From: Armigeres subalbatus
Taxonomy: Eukaryota > Arthropoda > Insecta > Diptera > Culicidae
Assembly (NCBI RefSeq): GCF_024139115.2
Contig: NC_085139.1
Coordinates: 137,137,121 to 137,201,120 of the forward strand
Direction: 5' to 3'
Length of the DNA stretch: 64,000 nucleotides
Numbering within the stretch: position 1 is the stretch's first letter; every line of letters begins with the position of its first letter. The notes under the pieces were generated by a model, which was not told the origin of the DNA, did no database searches, and was given only the letters and a program-made list of their open reading frames with translations. Of this stretch, positions 12,073-21,429 are shown piece after piece. The translations under genes were made by a program, and so were the position numbers.

Positions 12073-12965
12073 TTATTCAGACGATAGGGCGCCGTCCTGA
12101 ACAATCCCCGACCCGTATTGCTCCGTGTCCTCTCGAGCATTACCAGCAACATCTAGGACGGCTAGTTTCGCCACCGGTCGTCCAAGTCCACCAGTTGCTG
12201 TCTGCACGTTTGCGGTGCGACATCTGCCATCTCGTCCTGGGAACACGCGTAGAACTTGTCCCCTTATCCATCCGTTACGGACTCGATCGTCCACGATGAC
12301 CACCAGATCACCGGCAGAGACCGGCTTGGTATCTACGAACCACTTGGTCCGTTTGGTGATGGTGGGTAGATACCCCTTCACCCAGCGCGTCCAGAATTGG
12401 TCCAACAGTCGCTGGCACAGGAACCAGCTGGTGTGCAGAGCCTGTCTATCTTCCACAAGCTGGGTTGAAGGCTGATTCACCCCGCTAGTACTAAGCAGGA
12501 GGAAACCGTTCTGAGTAAGTACCGCATGCTCCGAAGTCTGGAGCGGCACGTTTGTCAACGGCCACGAATTTACCATCGACTCAGCTTCCACTAGTAGCGT
12601 GACCAGCACTTCCTCGCTAGGTTTGCGCTCGACCGATAGCGAAGCCAATGCACACTTTACCGATCGAACCATGCGTTCCCAAGACCCCCCCATATGCGGC
12701 GCAGCTGGAGGATTGAAGCGCCAATGGGTGACGGTATTGGTGAAAGTTGATGCCAAGCCTTGGTTGATTGCTTTCACTTGCTCCCTTAACTCGCCGCTAA
12801 CTGACTCCAACGAAGTTAGTACCCCGATCACTGTAGATTTCCGAAGGTGTCCCCTCCGTGCTATGAACCGCCGTAAAGCCATCTTGCAGCACTCCGTTGA
12901 CAAGCTGGTGACGACCTCGAGATGGATCGCCCTTGTTACCGCTGGGCATATACAGCGGGTCAGCT
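12073..12965 (-). pseudogene. BEL/Pao pol fragment: integrase C-terminal half
   Basis: Minus-strand reading begins TRAIHLEVVTSLSTECCKMA, a typical BEL integrase core. It continues through YSDRGTNF in an alternative frame, carrying the second catalytic Asp. HMGGSWERMVRSVK supplies the catalytic Glu. The C-terminal domain follows, with RWVKGYLPTITKRTKW, DLVVIVDD, WIRGQVLRVFPGRDG and PVAKLAVLDV (DUF5641-like). A compensated pair of frameshifts lies around the YSDRGTNF segment. The first catalytic Asp, the integrase zinc finger and RT are absent from this fragment. The neighbouring fragment at 15.8-18.3 kb overlaps it by about 18 residues around the HLEVV motif with a different sequence, so the two probably come from different BEL copies. 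Confidence 0.85.
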
Positions 12966-13094
12966 GTCCACGTGTTCTTTAGTCGAATGACAAAGCAAAT
13001 GTATCAACTGAAGCTGTTTGACGGCAAAAGCGTAACAAAGGCCAATGGACATGGCGTGGCTCTTTGTTTCACTGGAAATTAATCCGTTGTATTA

Positions 13095-15577
13095 CTTACT
13101 TGATACTTGATGGGCTACAGCTCTTCGATGAACCTACGCCGAATGGAGTATCCTTCTCCACTGGACTCGATCCTGGGCCAATCGCTTCCAGTCGCCCTGA
13201 ACATTGAGTGCCCTCAGGTCCTCTTCAATTGCAAAAAGCCATCGTGTACGCGGCCTTCCACGAAGCTTGCGGCCTCTTCCGGGTTCTCTACTAAATATTA
13301 TCTTCGCTTGACGTTCTTCCGGCATACGAACAACGTGACCAGCCCACCGTAGTCTGCCGTGTTGTATAAGCGCAATAATATCCAGCCCTTTATACACCTG
13401 GTACAATTCGTGATTCATGCGACGCCGCCAGATACCGTTCTCCTGTTTACCGCCGAGTATTGTCCGCAGCACCTTACGCTCAAACACTCCGAGAGCTCTC
13501 CGATCAGCCTCCTTTAACGTCCATGTCTCATGGCCGTATAAAGCCACCAGAAGAATCAGAGTAGTATACAGCGCGAGTTTTGTTTTCGTTTGCAGACTAC
13601 GGGACTTAAGCTGGTTACGAAGTCCGTAATAAGCCCTATTTGCAGCTGCAATACGCCTTTTCACCTCGCGGGTAACATCATTATCGCACGTCACTAATGT
13701 TCCAAGATACACAAATTCTTCTACCACTTCAAATTTTTCACCATCCAGCACTATTTCGCTACCACCACCAGACTCTTCAAGCGGTCTCAATCTGTTGAAC
13801 AGAACACGGGACATAATTTTGTACGCCGAATTAAGGAGGGTTATTCCTCGGTAATTGGCGCACTCCAGTCTGTGCCCTTTCTTAAAGAGAGGGCAAATGA
13901 GGCCGTCCAACCAGCTAGCAGGCATTTCCTCGTCTTCCCATATTTTCGACATAACATGGTGCAGAACTTCATAAAGCTGCTCACTGCCATGTTTGAGAAG
14001 TTCAGCCGGGAGCTGGTCCTTCCCCGCAGCCTTATTGTTTTTCAGCTCTTTGACAGCTTTTTTAATCTCATCTAGTGTAGGTGACTCCACAGCTTGTCCA
14101 TCGTCGCTAATATTTATTCTGTTCACCGATGCACCGTCACTTCGAGGATTCAACAAAGTCTCGAAGTGTTGCTTCCACCTGGCAGCCACTTCAGTTTTAT
14201 CTGTCAGCAAATTCCCTTGTTGGTCGTTGCACATGACGGGAGATGGCGCTGTCTTTCTCCGCACGCCATTGACAGACTCATAAAACCTCCGCATATCGTT
14301 CTGCTCCATTTTTTCCTGCGCCTCACTAATAACTTGTTCTTCGTACTCTTTTTTCTTCCTGCTGTGGGTTCGTTTTTCGGCTGCTCTTGCTTCCTTGTAC
14401 AGATCTCTATTCGATCGGGTACCCGACACCAACATCCGGCTTCTAGCAACGTTCTTCTCGTCTGTCACTCTCTGACACTCCACATCGAACCAACCCGTCC
14501 TGGGTCGCCTCTGTGCAGTGCCTACCACTTCTCGTGCTGTTGTGCTCACCGCTCCATGGATCGGCTCCCATAGATCGTTGATGTTGTCGCTAACGTTGAT
14601 TGCACTTATCCGTTCGTCGAGCTTCTGGCGGTACTCAGCCGATACTCCTTCCGCCGACAATCGCTGGATATTGTAACGCATCGTTCGCTGTGATCTTTCG
14701 TTCGATACAGTTGACAACCGTGATCGAATTTTACTGACAACGAGGTAGTGATCAGAGTCAATATTCGGACCTCTGAATGTCCGCACATCGATAACATCCG
14801 AGAAACGGCGCCCATCCACCAGAACATGGTCTATCTGGTTGCAAGTTTCACCATTTGGGTGTCTCCAGGTGTGCTTTCGGATGTTCTTTCGTGCAAAGTA
14901 GGTGCTACTGATGGCCATCCCTCTGGCAGCAGCAAAATTTACTAGCCGTAGGCCGTTGTCATTGGTAGCGGAGTGAAGGCTCTCCCTCCCTACGGCTCGG
15001 AATTCACGTTCTCCGGATCTAGGCCATCGGACTTCTTGAATAGCAGCCACGTTCACTCCAACCTTCTGCAGTTCACGAGCCAGAAGGCTCACTCGTCCAG
15101 GTTCATTTAGGGTCCTGACATTCCAGGTACCGAGTTTCCAATCATAGTCCTTATTTCGTTGCCGGGTCGGTTGCCAAAAATAACGTTCTCTTTTTCTTCT
15201 ATCTCCATTTTTCGTGGTATTTGAGAGACTTCAGTAAGCTACCTTACCGGGGTCGCGTTACCTACATCGCGATGATGGGGCTGCCACCTTAGGTATAGCT
15301 GACGCGATACAGCATTTCGTTAATCAGCCGCTGGGTACCAGGCAGACGCTGTTTGAGCCGCACCTCCTGGTGAACAGACGCTCGAGGCGTACCTTCTCAC
15401 TCTAGCTGATGTCAGAAGGACAACAGTGCCCACGCTGCACTACCAGCTAAGTACACAACCCTTAGCTGGCGGTCTTTTGTCATCGGACGACCCGTGGAAG
15501 CGTGAGATAGGGACTTGTGGGGACCAGAGCTCTGTTGGGCGCTCCTTCCTTGATGTCAACCCACCATTTTGCAGCCC
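13095..15577 (-). mobile_element. RTE-like non-LTR retrotransposon, internally deleted, with target-site duplication
   Basis: An 11-bp direct repeat, ccgttgtatta, lies at 13084-13094 and 15578-15588 and brackets the element. The 5' end (minus strand) begins gggggctgcaaaatgg at 15577, and a leader of about 480 bp precedes the ORF. The 3' end finishes in a short tandem tail reading catcaagtatcaagtaag, as in RTE-type elements that end in short repeats and not in poly-A. Both termini are present, so this is a complete insertion of a shortened element and not a 5'-truncated copy. It sits between two BEL fragments in the same orientation. Confidence 0.8.
13134..15092 (-). CDS. LINE ORF, 652 codons open but missing endonuclease and RT centres
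   Basis: One uninterrupted frame. It starts in the APE endonuclease (VNVAAIQEVRW supplies the catalytic Glu). At about residue 34 (near 14990) it jumps from EREFRAV directly to GRESLHS, losing the middle of the nuclease including the GDxN motif. The rest of the nuclease follows, with QIDHVLVDGRRFSDV and the catalytic SDHYLV. The linker and the start of RT come next (LKNNKAAGKDQLPAELLKHG, ANYRGITLL, NRLRPLEE). A second in-frame jump near 13765-13772 goes to GGSEIVLDGEKFEVVEEF, losing RT motifs A, B and C: there is no Y/F-A-D-D. The C-terminus (RRRMNHELY, RLRWAGHVVRMPEER, RPRTRWL) is whole. The true start may lie upstream in frame (KLGTWNVRTLNEPGR precedes the Met). The product cannot be an active RT. 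Confidence 0.8.
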   Translation of the reverse strand: MSLLARELQKVGVNVAAIQEVRWPRSGEREFRAVGRESLHSATNDNGLRLVNFAAARGMAISSTYFARKNIRKHTWRHPNGETCNQIDHVLVDGRRFSDVIDVRTFRGPNIDSDHYLVVSKIRSRLSTVSNERSQRTMRYNIQRLSAEGVSAEYRQKLDERISAINVSDNINDLWEPIHGAVSTTAREVVGTAQRRPRTGWFDVECQRVTDEKNVARSRMLVSGTRSNRDLYKEARAAEKRTHSRKKKEYEEQVISEAQEKMEQNDMRRFYESVNGVRRKTAPSPVMCNDQQGNLLTDKTEVAARWKQHFETLLNPRSDGASVNRINISDDGQAVESPTLDEIKKAVKELKNNKAAGKDQLPAELLKHGSEQLYEVLHHVMSKIWEDEEMPASWLDGLICPLFKKGHRLECANYRGITLLNSAYKIMSRVLFNRLRPLEESGGGSEIVLDGEKFEVVEEFVYLGTLVTCDNDVTREVKRRIAAANRAYYGLRNQLKSRSLQTKTKLALYTTLILLVALYGHETWTLKEADRRALGVFERKVLRTILGGKQENGIWRRRMNHELYQVYKGLDIIALIQHGRLRWAGHVVRMPEERQAKIIFSREPGRGRKLRGRPRTRWLFAIEEDLRALNVQGDWKRLAQDRVQWRRILHSA

Positions 15578-15788
15578 CCGTTGTATTATTCGCGGTAAAT
15601 TAACTTGAATCGAATAAGGTCATATTTGTGAGTGGTTAATGAATTAGGCGGTTTGGAAACACCAGTAGGAAGTATTCTATGAATTTATAAAACTATTGTT
15701 TGTGATGCTTACAGATGCATCATTAATACGAGAGCGGTTATGATGTAGGGTGGATTCGTATACTGTACACTGAATGTGTAAGTAGATA
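15578..15788. other. spacer between LINE and BEL fragment
   Basis: About 200 bp with no feature except the LINE target duplication at 15578-15588. It separates the LINE from the decayed end of the BEL integrase frame. Confidence 0.4.
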
Positions 15789-18304
15789 TTATCTTGATAT
15801 AATCATATTGTTGCTAATAAACATTATTCTGCAGTTTAAAGCTGCACAACTTCCAATTACTTTGTATGCGTGCTGCTGACAACTCTGTGTAACTGTCCCC
15901 GCCCTAACAGCCCTGATTATCAGACAGGTGAAGAGGGCGACCCATCGCTTCACTTCACGACTACCTTGGACGACCGACAGCGGGCCGAAGTAATCCACTC
16001 CGACGAAGCTGAACGGCCTGATGCGAGGAGTGACTCGTGCTTCCGGTAACGGTGCCATTCTTGGAACTGCCGGTTTCGCTTTGTAGACCTTGCACCACGT
16101 ACAAGTTTTGCTGATCTTCCTGAATGCTGCTCTCATCTCCGACAGGTGATATTTTTGCCGCATTTCATTCACTGCTGTCTCTCCGTTGGAATGCTTGTAC
16201 CGCCGATGGTACGAATCGACGATGAGCCAAGTAACGTAATGGTTCTTTCGCAGCACAGAAGGATACTTGAAGTCGTAGGGCGCATCCGCAAAAAAGTCGA
16301 TCCGTCCCTCCATTCTGACTACACCTCGATTGTCCAGGAAAGGAGACAGTTTGTACAGCTTGCTTGTACTTTCGAGTCGCTGACGCTGGTCCTCCGGTAG
16401 CGACTGGTTGTTCTGCATCGTAATCACCTCATCTGCAAAAGCTTCGAACTGGGCCTGCTTGATAATGGTCTCTTCTGCTCGCTGAAGCTCTTCACGAGTA
16501 AGGATGGATGTAACGTCGGATTGTTCTTTACGCCGCTTTCGCTTCAGCTGATCGATGCATCGATGAACATAGGCAACGGCACGCAAACATCGCTCCCACT
16601 TGGAAAAACGGCAGAACTGCACCACTTGTTCTCTTCGGAGTTCTCGATGTATGTGGATGGGCCTCAGTTCCTCTGTAATTGGAGTAGATGGCGCGTTCTG
16701 TTTTGGCCACAGGTTTGGAGGATCGTACAGGAAGTCTGGTCCACAGAACCAGCGATGATTGTTGCTGATCTGGAGCCGTTCTTTCCACTTTGTGGCGTCA
16801 TCCGCCACATTCAGATGCGAGGGAACGTAGTGCCATTCGTCGACCTTTGAAGTTTCTAAGATCTCAGATACGCGGTACGCCACAAACTGGCGATATCTCC
16901 GGTGGTCCGAGCGTATCCATGAGAGAACAGTGGAGGAATCACCCCAGAAGAATCGTTGTTTGATTTGCAGTGTGTGGTTTTCCGCTACAGACTTCGCTAA
17001 TCTGGCTCCGAGCAACGCAGCCTGGAGCTCAAGACGGGGAACTGACAGTAATTTCAGTGGCGCAACTTTCGTCCTCGATGATACCAGAGCGCAACGAACT
17101 TGGGACTGATCTACAATCCTGAAGAAGGCGATTGTTACGTACCCATCTTCGCTCGCATCCACAAAAATGTGTAGCTGCAAAGATTTGTAGCTTTCTGGTA
17201 GATATTCTGGGAAGTAGCTCCGTGGTATGCGAATTGTGTCAAGCTGTCCTAATAGTTTAATCCACCGCCGCCATAGTTTGAGCAGATCTTCGTTGATTTT
17301 GTCGTCCCACCCGATTTTAACTCGCCACGTCTTCTGAACGAGGATTTTTCCGTGAACCACTACAAGCGACACCAGACCAAGTGGATCAAAAATGCTCATG
17401 ACCACTGGGAGGAGCTACCGTTTCGTTGGAACAATTTCTCCGTGAAGTAGGGGCATCAGTTGTTCGCGGAAAAGTCCGCGGAATCCAAATTCGTCCGATT
17501 CGAGAAACCAGCTCATCCCGAGTACGCGTTCCGAAACTGCAGCTGTATGCGTTTTGAAGCTCTTCGCAGATTCTTCAGCTGAATCCCCAACCCATGAAAG
17601 CACCTCTCTGGAGTTGGACATCCAGTTCCGAATGTGGAACCCAGCCTTAGCGTGGACTGTTTTCACTTGCAGTGCCAGGTCTGCTGCTTCCTCAACGGTG
17701 TCCCGACTATCCAAATAATCGTCCACGTAGTGATTGTGGACGGTTGCTGCGGCAGCCTCGGGAAATTCGGACTCAAACTCCTTCGCATTTTGGTTTTTGA
17801 TGAACTGTGCAGCGGAGGGCGAACAAGTTACACCAACAGTGGCAACGTCCATGACGTAAATCTCGAAGTCTTTGCAGGGGTCTCTTTGAAACAGGAACCG
17901 TTGTGCCTGTCGATCTTCGGGTCTGATCTGAAACTGGTGGAACATCTCTTTTATATCGCCACAGATTGCAACCTGGCGTTGGCGGTATTTGGAGAGTTCT
18001 GACGGAAGGGGGATAACATATCAGGTCCCGAAAGCAAGGCGGAGTTGAGGGACTTACATTGGACTGTCGCTGCTGCATTCCAAACTATGCGAACTTTTCC
18101 TGGCTTTTTGGAGTGTACAACTACCCCCAACGGAAGATACCGCACTTTCCTGGGATTCGAACAGAGAACCTCTTCTTGCGTTATCTTATGCGCGTAGCCT
18201 TTCTCCACGTACTCGACTATCTGCTGCTTCAAGTTCTCTAAAAGTTCGGGTTTCTGCCGTAAACGACGTTCCAGTGATTTCAGCCGACTCTCTGCCATAG
18301 GCTT
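15789..18304 (-). pseudogene. BEL/Pao pol fragment: RT, RNase H, integrase N-terminal half
   Basis: Read on the minus strand in three pieces. 18304-17951 holds the RT start (MAESRLKSLERRL, GYAHKITQEEV, YLPLGVVVHSKKPGKVRIVW). 17945-17415 holds the RT catalytic NHYVDDYLDS. 17405-15789 holds MSIFDPLG, RNase H (LHIFVDASEDGY, LELQAALLGARLA, WGDSSTVLSWIRS), the integrase HHCC finger (YHRRYKHSNGET...CTWCK) and the first catalytic Asp in FVGVDYFGPL near residue 470 of the last piece. Lesions are a frameshift near 17950-18000, one nonsense TAG near 17410 and an insertion of roughly 45-50 bp after RAV near the HLEVV motif, beyond which the frame has several stops. The gag and protease part is missing, replaced by LINE sequence at 18305. 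Confidence 0.88.
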
Positions 18305-19515
18305 GAGCTTCTGATATAACTTGCGTGTTTCTTGAGAACGGCACAGCTGTTCCATCTCCTCGCACTCCGCTTTTTCCAAGCGTCGTTTCTTCTCTTGAAA
18401 ATGGCGGTTCTGCTGTCTCCGCTTCCGTTTATAACGTTCCACTGCCGGGTACCTTGCTGCAGCGCGACCGTCCGCGCTGCGTCCTTCTCCTCCAGAATCT
18501 GTCTACACTCTTCGTTGAACCGATCGTTCCGTCGTCCCACATGTCAGACGTTGTTCTCCACTGCGTCGTTGATGGTTACTTTAACTGTATTCCAGCAGTC
18601 CTCAAGAGGGGTCCCATCGAGCTCACACTCTTTCGAAAACGCTGCCTAGAGATGCTGCGCGTATGCAGTTCTGACATCAGGTTGCTTCAGTCGCTCTAGG
18701 TCGCACCGCGGCGGTCGTCGGTACCGAACATTGTTGATGACGGATAGTTTTGGGCGCAGTTTAACCATCACCAGGTAGTGGTCAGAGTCGATGTTAGCGC
18801 CACGATATGTCCTGACGTCGATAATGTCGGAGAAGTGCCGTCTATCAATCAGAACGTGGTCGATTTGTGATTCTGTCTGCAGTGGTGATCTCCAGGTGTA
18901 CCAATACGGCAGGCTGTGTTGGAAGTAGATGCTGCGAATGGCCATATTCTTGAAGACGGCAAAATCAATTAGTCGTAGACCGTTTTCGTTCGTCAGCCGG
19001 TTAGTGCTGAACTTTCCAATAGTCGGTCTAAACTCCTCCTCATGGCTAACCTGAGAGTTCAAATCTCCTATGATGATTTTGACGTCGTGGCTTGGGCAGC
19101 TGTCGTACACACGTTCCAGCTGCACGTAGAATGCGCCCTTATCATCATCAGTGCTTCCGGTCTTCGCCGATGGTCCGTAAGTAAGGCCTGACACCAAACC
19201 CCCCAAATTTCCGGAGGACCATTCCTTCTTATTTCCGGTGGACCATGGTGCACAGTTTCACTTAAAGTCGCTCGCTGGTACTCAGAAGATGATCAGCCGC
19301 CCCTAACATGGAGAACAGACGCTGTTGTGAGCCGCTCCAAACATGGAGAATAGACGCTCAGTAAGATTTGCACCTCCGGAGAGGAGCAAACCCCCATTCC
19401 CTGTCAGCATACGACCATAGTTCCCACCGGTGTTGGTTAGCCGATCTTCCCTAAGGTTGCTCGTATCCCGGCCAGCACCACGAGAAGGTAGAGATAGGAG
19501 CTGCTGGTTAGGAAG
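18305..19515 (-). pseudogene. 5' half of an RTE-like LINE: leader, endonuclease, linker
   Basis: On the minus strand a leader runs from about 19515. The endonuclease part of 19206-18646 shows VKIIIGDLNSQVSHEEEFRP (catalytic D/N), NENGLRLIDFAV, ESQIDHVLIDRRHFSDI and the catalytic SDHYLV. The linker continues through AAFSKECELDGTPLEDCWN and VGRRNDRFNEECRQILEE. Lesions are an in-frame TAG after YAQHL, a TGA after VENNV and a frameshift near 18450. The segment ERYKRKRRQQNRHFQEKKRR...SQETRKLYQKL is the normal linker before RT, but at about 18304 the frame passes without a stop into BEL RT. This copy has lost its 3' half, the opposite of ordinary 5' truncation. Confidence 0.8.
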
Positions 19516-20040
19516 CTAACGACCGTGAGATGGGTTATATTTTATTCCTTCGGATACGCGAAGTACCAATGGTACGCTTTACACAGCATTTGCCGTGCCA
19601 AGATGAGTTCACCCAATTCCATTCAATTCCCTTACTTGATTGTACCTTTGACAGATACGTTTTTTTACCTCAACAGCACAGCCGTCTTCAGTGTCTCGTA
19701 CTTGACTCGACTTTTGATTCTTCAGTTTAGTGAGGACCACCCAGTCGTTAGAGTCCCTCTTCGAGGTAGCATTCCTATTAGCATTATGAGTGTCTGTCTC
19801 CCCTGTGGAACGTATTAGTGCTTCAAACAAAAAGTGAGTGAAGTCATTAGTAAGAAACCTTCTCCCCTTCTTCTCTTGGGAGTCACGAATGCAGAACAGT
19901 ACACTAGTTCCTTTCAACGATGTGAACCTTTTTAATGGCCATTCGGCCAATGCCATCGACGTGACGGCCATCAGTCTTTCCCGTTTTAAAGCGGGAGGTT
20001 GCTTTCGTCCTCTATGAGAGCAACCAGTTGCCAATTCATG
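19516..20040 (-). other. unidentified sequence with a 141-codon minus frame
   Basis: The minus frame 19609-20034 is open for 141 codons (LALAEWPLKRF-like start, later NDWVVLTKLKNQKSSQVRDT) but shows no domain I recognise. It adjoins the LINE leader and could be part of a transposable-element untranslated region. It is unlikely to be a host gene. Confidence 0.25.
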
Positions 20041-20520
20041 TTACTACCAACGCCTTTCCCTGTACTATTTCTAAGGCGCCGCGATAGCATTGATGTCTCC
20101 GACTGGGTGTCTTTTGAAAGCAGCATTCAACGCGCTTTGGAGCACACTATCCCGCTAGCGCTTCCCGACCTCTCCAAGATCGTTTTCAATGCCGCTGGTC
20201 TATCCATCCCTCAGAGACTAGATATTGGCCAGGACGCAAAGCCCTTCGTTTTTGGTCGACCGAAACGCGCCGTGCTAATAAAGTCAGAAGGAAAGCCTTC
20301 CGAGCACTCAGAAAACGCGAGACAGGAAAGTGCACTGGAAAACTACATAACCAAAACCAAACGGCCGAACGGTCATCGAAGACGTCAATCCTACCCAATC
20401 CCACCCATCCATACCGATTCGCAAGATCGTTGCTAGGTGTACCAATAAACTAGCTGTTTGCAATCGCCGAGCTCACCTTCGCTTTTGCCAGAAGCAACGG
20501 GAAGTTAAACTTTTCTCGTT
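20041..20520 (+). pseudogene. possible LINE linker remnant between endonuclease and RT
   Basis: One plus frame reads SDWVSFESSIQRALEHTIPLA and, after a frame change, STETRRANKVRRKAFRALRKRE. The order W..F...I..A....IPLA followed by a Trp/Arg-rich W-x-E-x-R-x-A-x-K-x-R-R-K motif resembles the linker of I/LOA-type LINE ORF2. No catalytic motif is present, so the call is weak. Confidence 0.3.
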
Positions 20521-20639
20521 GAAGGGCTAGTAAGCCACGTCATTCAGATCCCTAAAAACAGTATCCCCTCCCGCGAGGCCATGAGCTTGTGGATCGAGAC
20601 GGGAAGAGTATCTTAATATTCCTCGCCAACCTATCCGAG

Positions 20640-20722
20640 GACCGATCAAGGAAAGAGGCTTCCGGGCCTCTTGAAAGGAGGCTTCCGATACTTTTGAAAA
20701 GAGGCTTCCGAGTCTCTTGAAA
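20640..20722. repeat. minisatellite aggcttccgagtctcttgaa (short array)
   Basis: Three to four units of about 24-30 bp built on gaggcttccg and cctcttgaaagg. The same family forms a longer array at 52560-53045. A lone cctcttgaaagg reappears at 21447, on the far side of the foldback element. Confidence 0.7.
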
Positions 20723-21429
20723 GGGGGGAGGGCCGTTTGGCCGAATGCCACTTGGCCGAAAGTTGTTTGGTCGAACATACTATAGCTGAAAGTCATTTAG
20801 CTGAATAGGTCATTTGGTCGAATATGTCATTTGGCCGACTAGGGCGTTTGGCCGTATAAGTCATTTGGTCAAAAAGGTCATACGGCCGAATAGGTAATTT
20901 GACCGAATAGGTCATTTGACCGAAAATGTCAATTGAGCGAACAAATAAAGTGGTCGAGCAAGTCATTCGGCCGAATACGATATATCGCTAAACAGGTCAT
21001 ACGGCCGAAAATGTTCTTTGGCCAAATAGGGAATTTGACATCTCACTTCTCACTACTCAATCATCATATCTCACTTCTCAATGCAAAAGTGAGAAATAGG
21101 GAGTAAGAAAGGCAGAGTGAGAAAAGAGGCATGAGTAGTGAGACGTCAAACTACCTATTTGGCCAAATAATAGATTCGGCCGAATGATTTTTTTGGTCAA
21201 ATAATATATTCGACCGAATGACTTGTTCGACCAATTGACCTATTCGATCAAATGACCTTTTCAGCCAAATGACCTATTTGGCCAAATGACCTATTCGGCC
21301 ATATTACCTTTTCGGCCAAATGGCCTATTCGGCCAAATGACCTAGTCGGCCAAATAACTTTGGGCCAGATGGGTTTCGGCACAATTGTTTGTTCGCCCTA
21401 GTGACATTCGGACAAACGATCCTTCCCCT
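20723..21429. mobile_element. foldback element FB1 with tandem-repeat arms
   Basis: The left arm consists of units reading tcatttggccgaataggt, and the right arm of the reverse complement, ttcggccaaatgacctat. The outer ends are inverted: ggggagggccgtttggccga on the left, and on the right the reverse complement of tcgtttgtccgaatgtcact plus aggggaagga. In the centre (about 21040-21160) is a second inverted module of tcacttctcact / agtgagaaat / gtgagacgtc words. It has no coding capacity, and no convincing target duplication is visible. Confidence 0.75.

Noticed and set aside
12125..12982. Plus-strand ORFs of 116 and 127 codons
   Set aside because: Antisense shadows of the BEL integrase fragment, which has clear family motifs on the minus strand.
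12073..18304. A single BEL element split by the LINE at 13.1-15.6 kb
   Set aside because: The two BEL pieces overlap by about 18 residues with different sequence, so they are not two halves of one copy.
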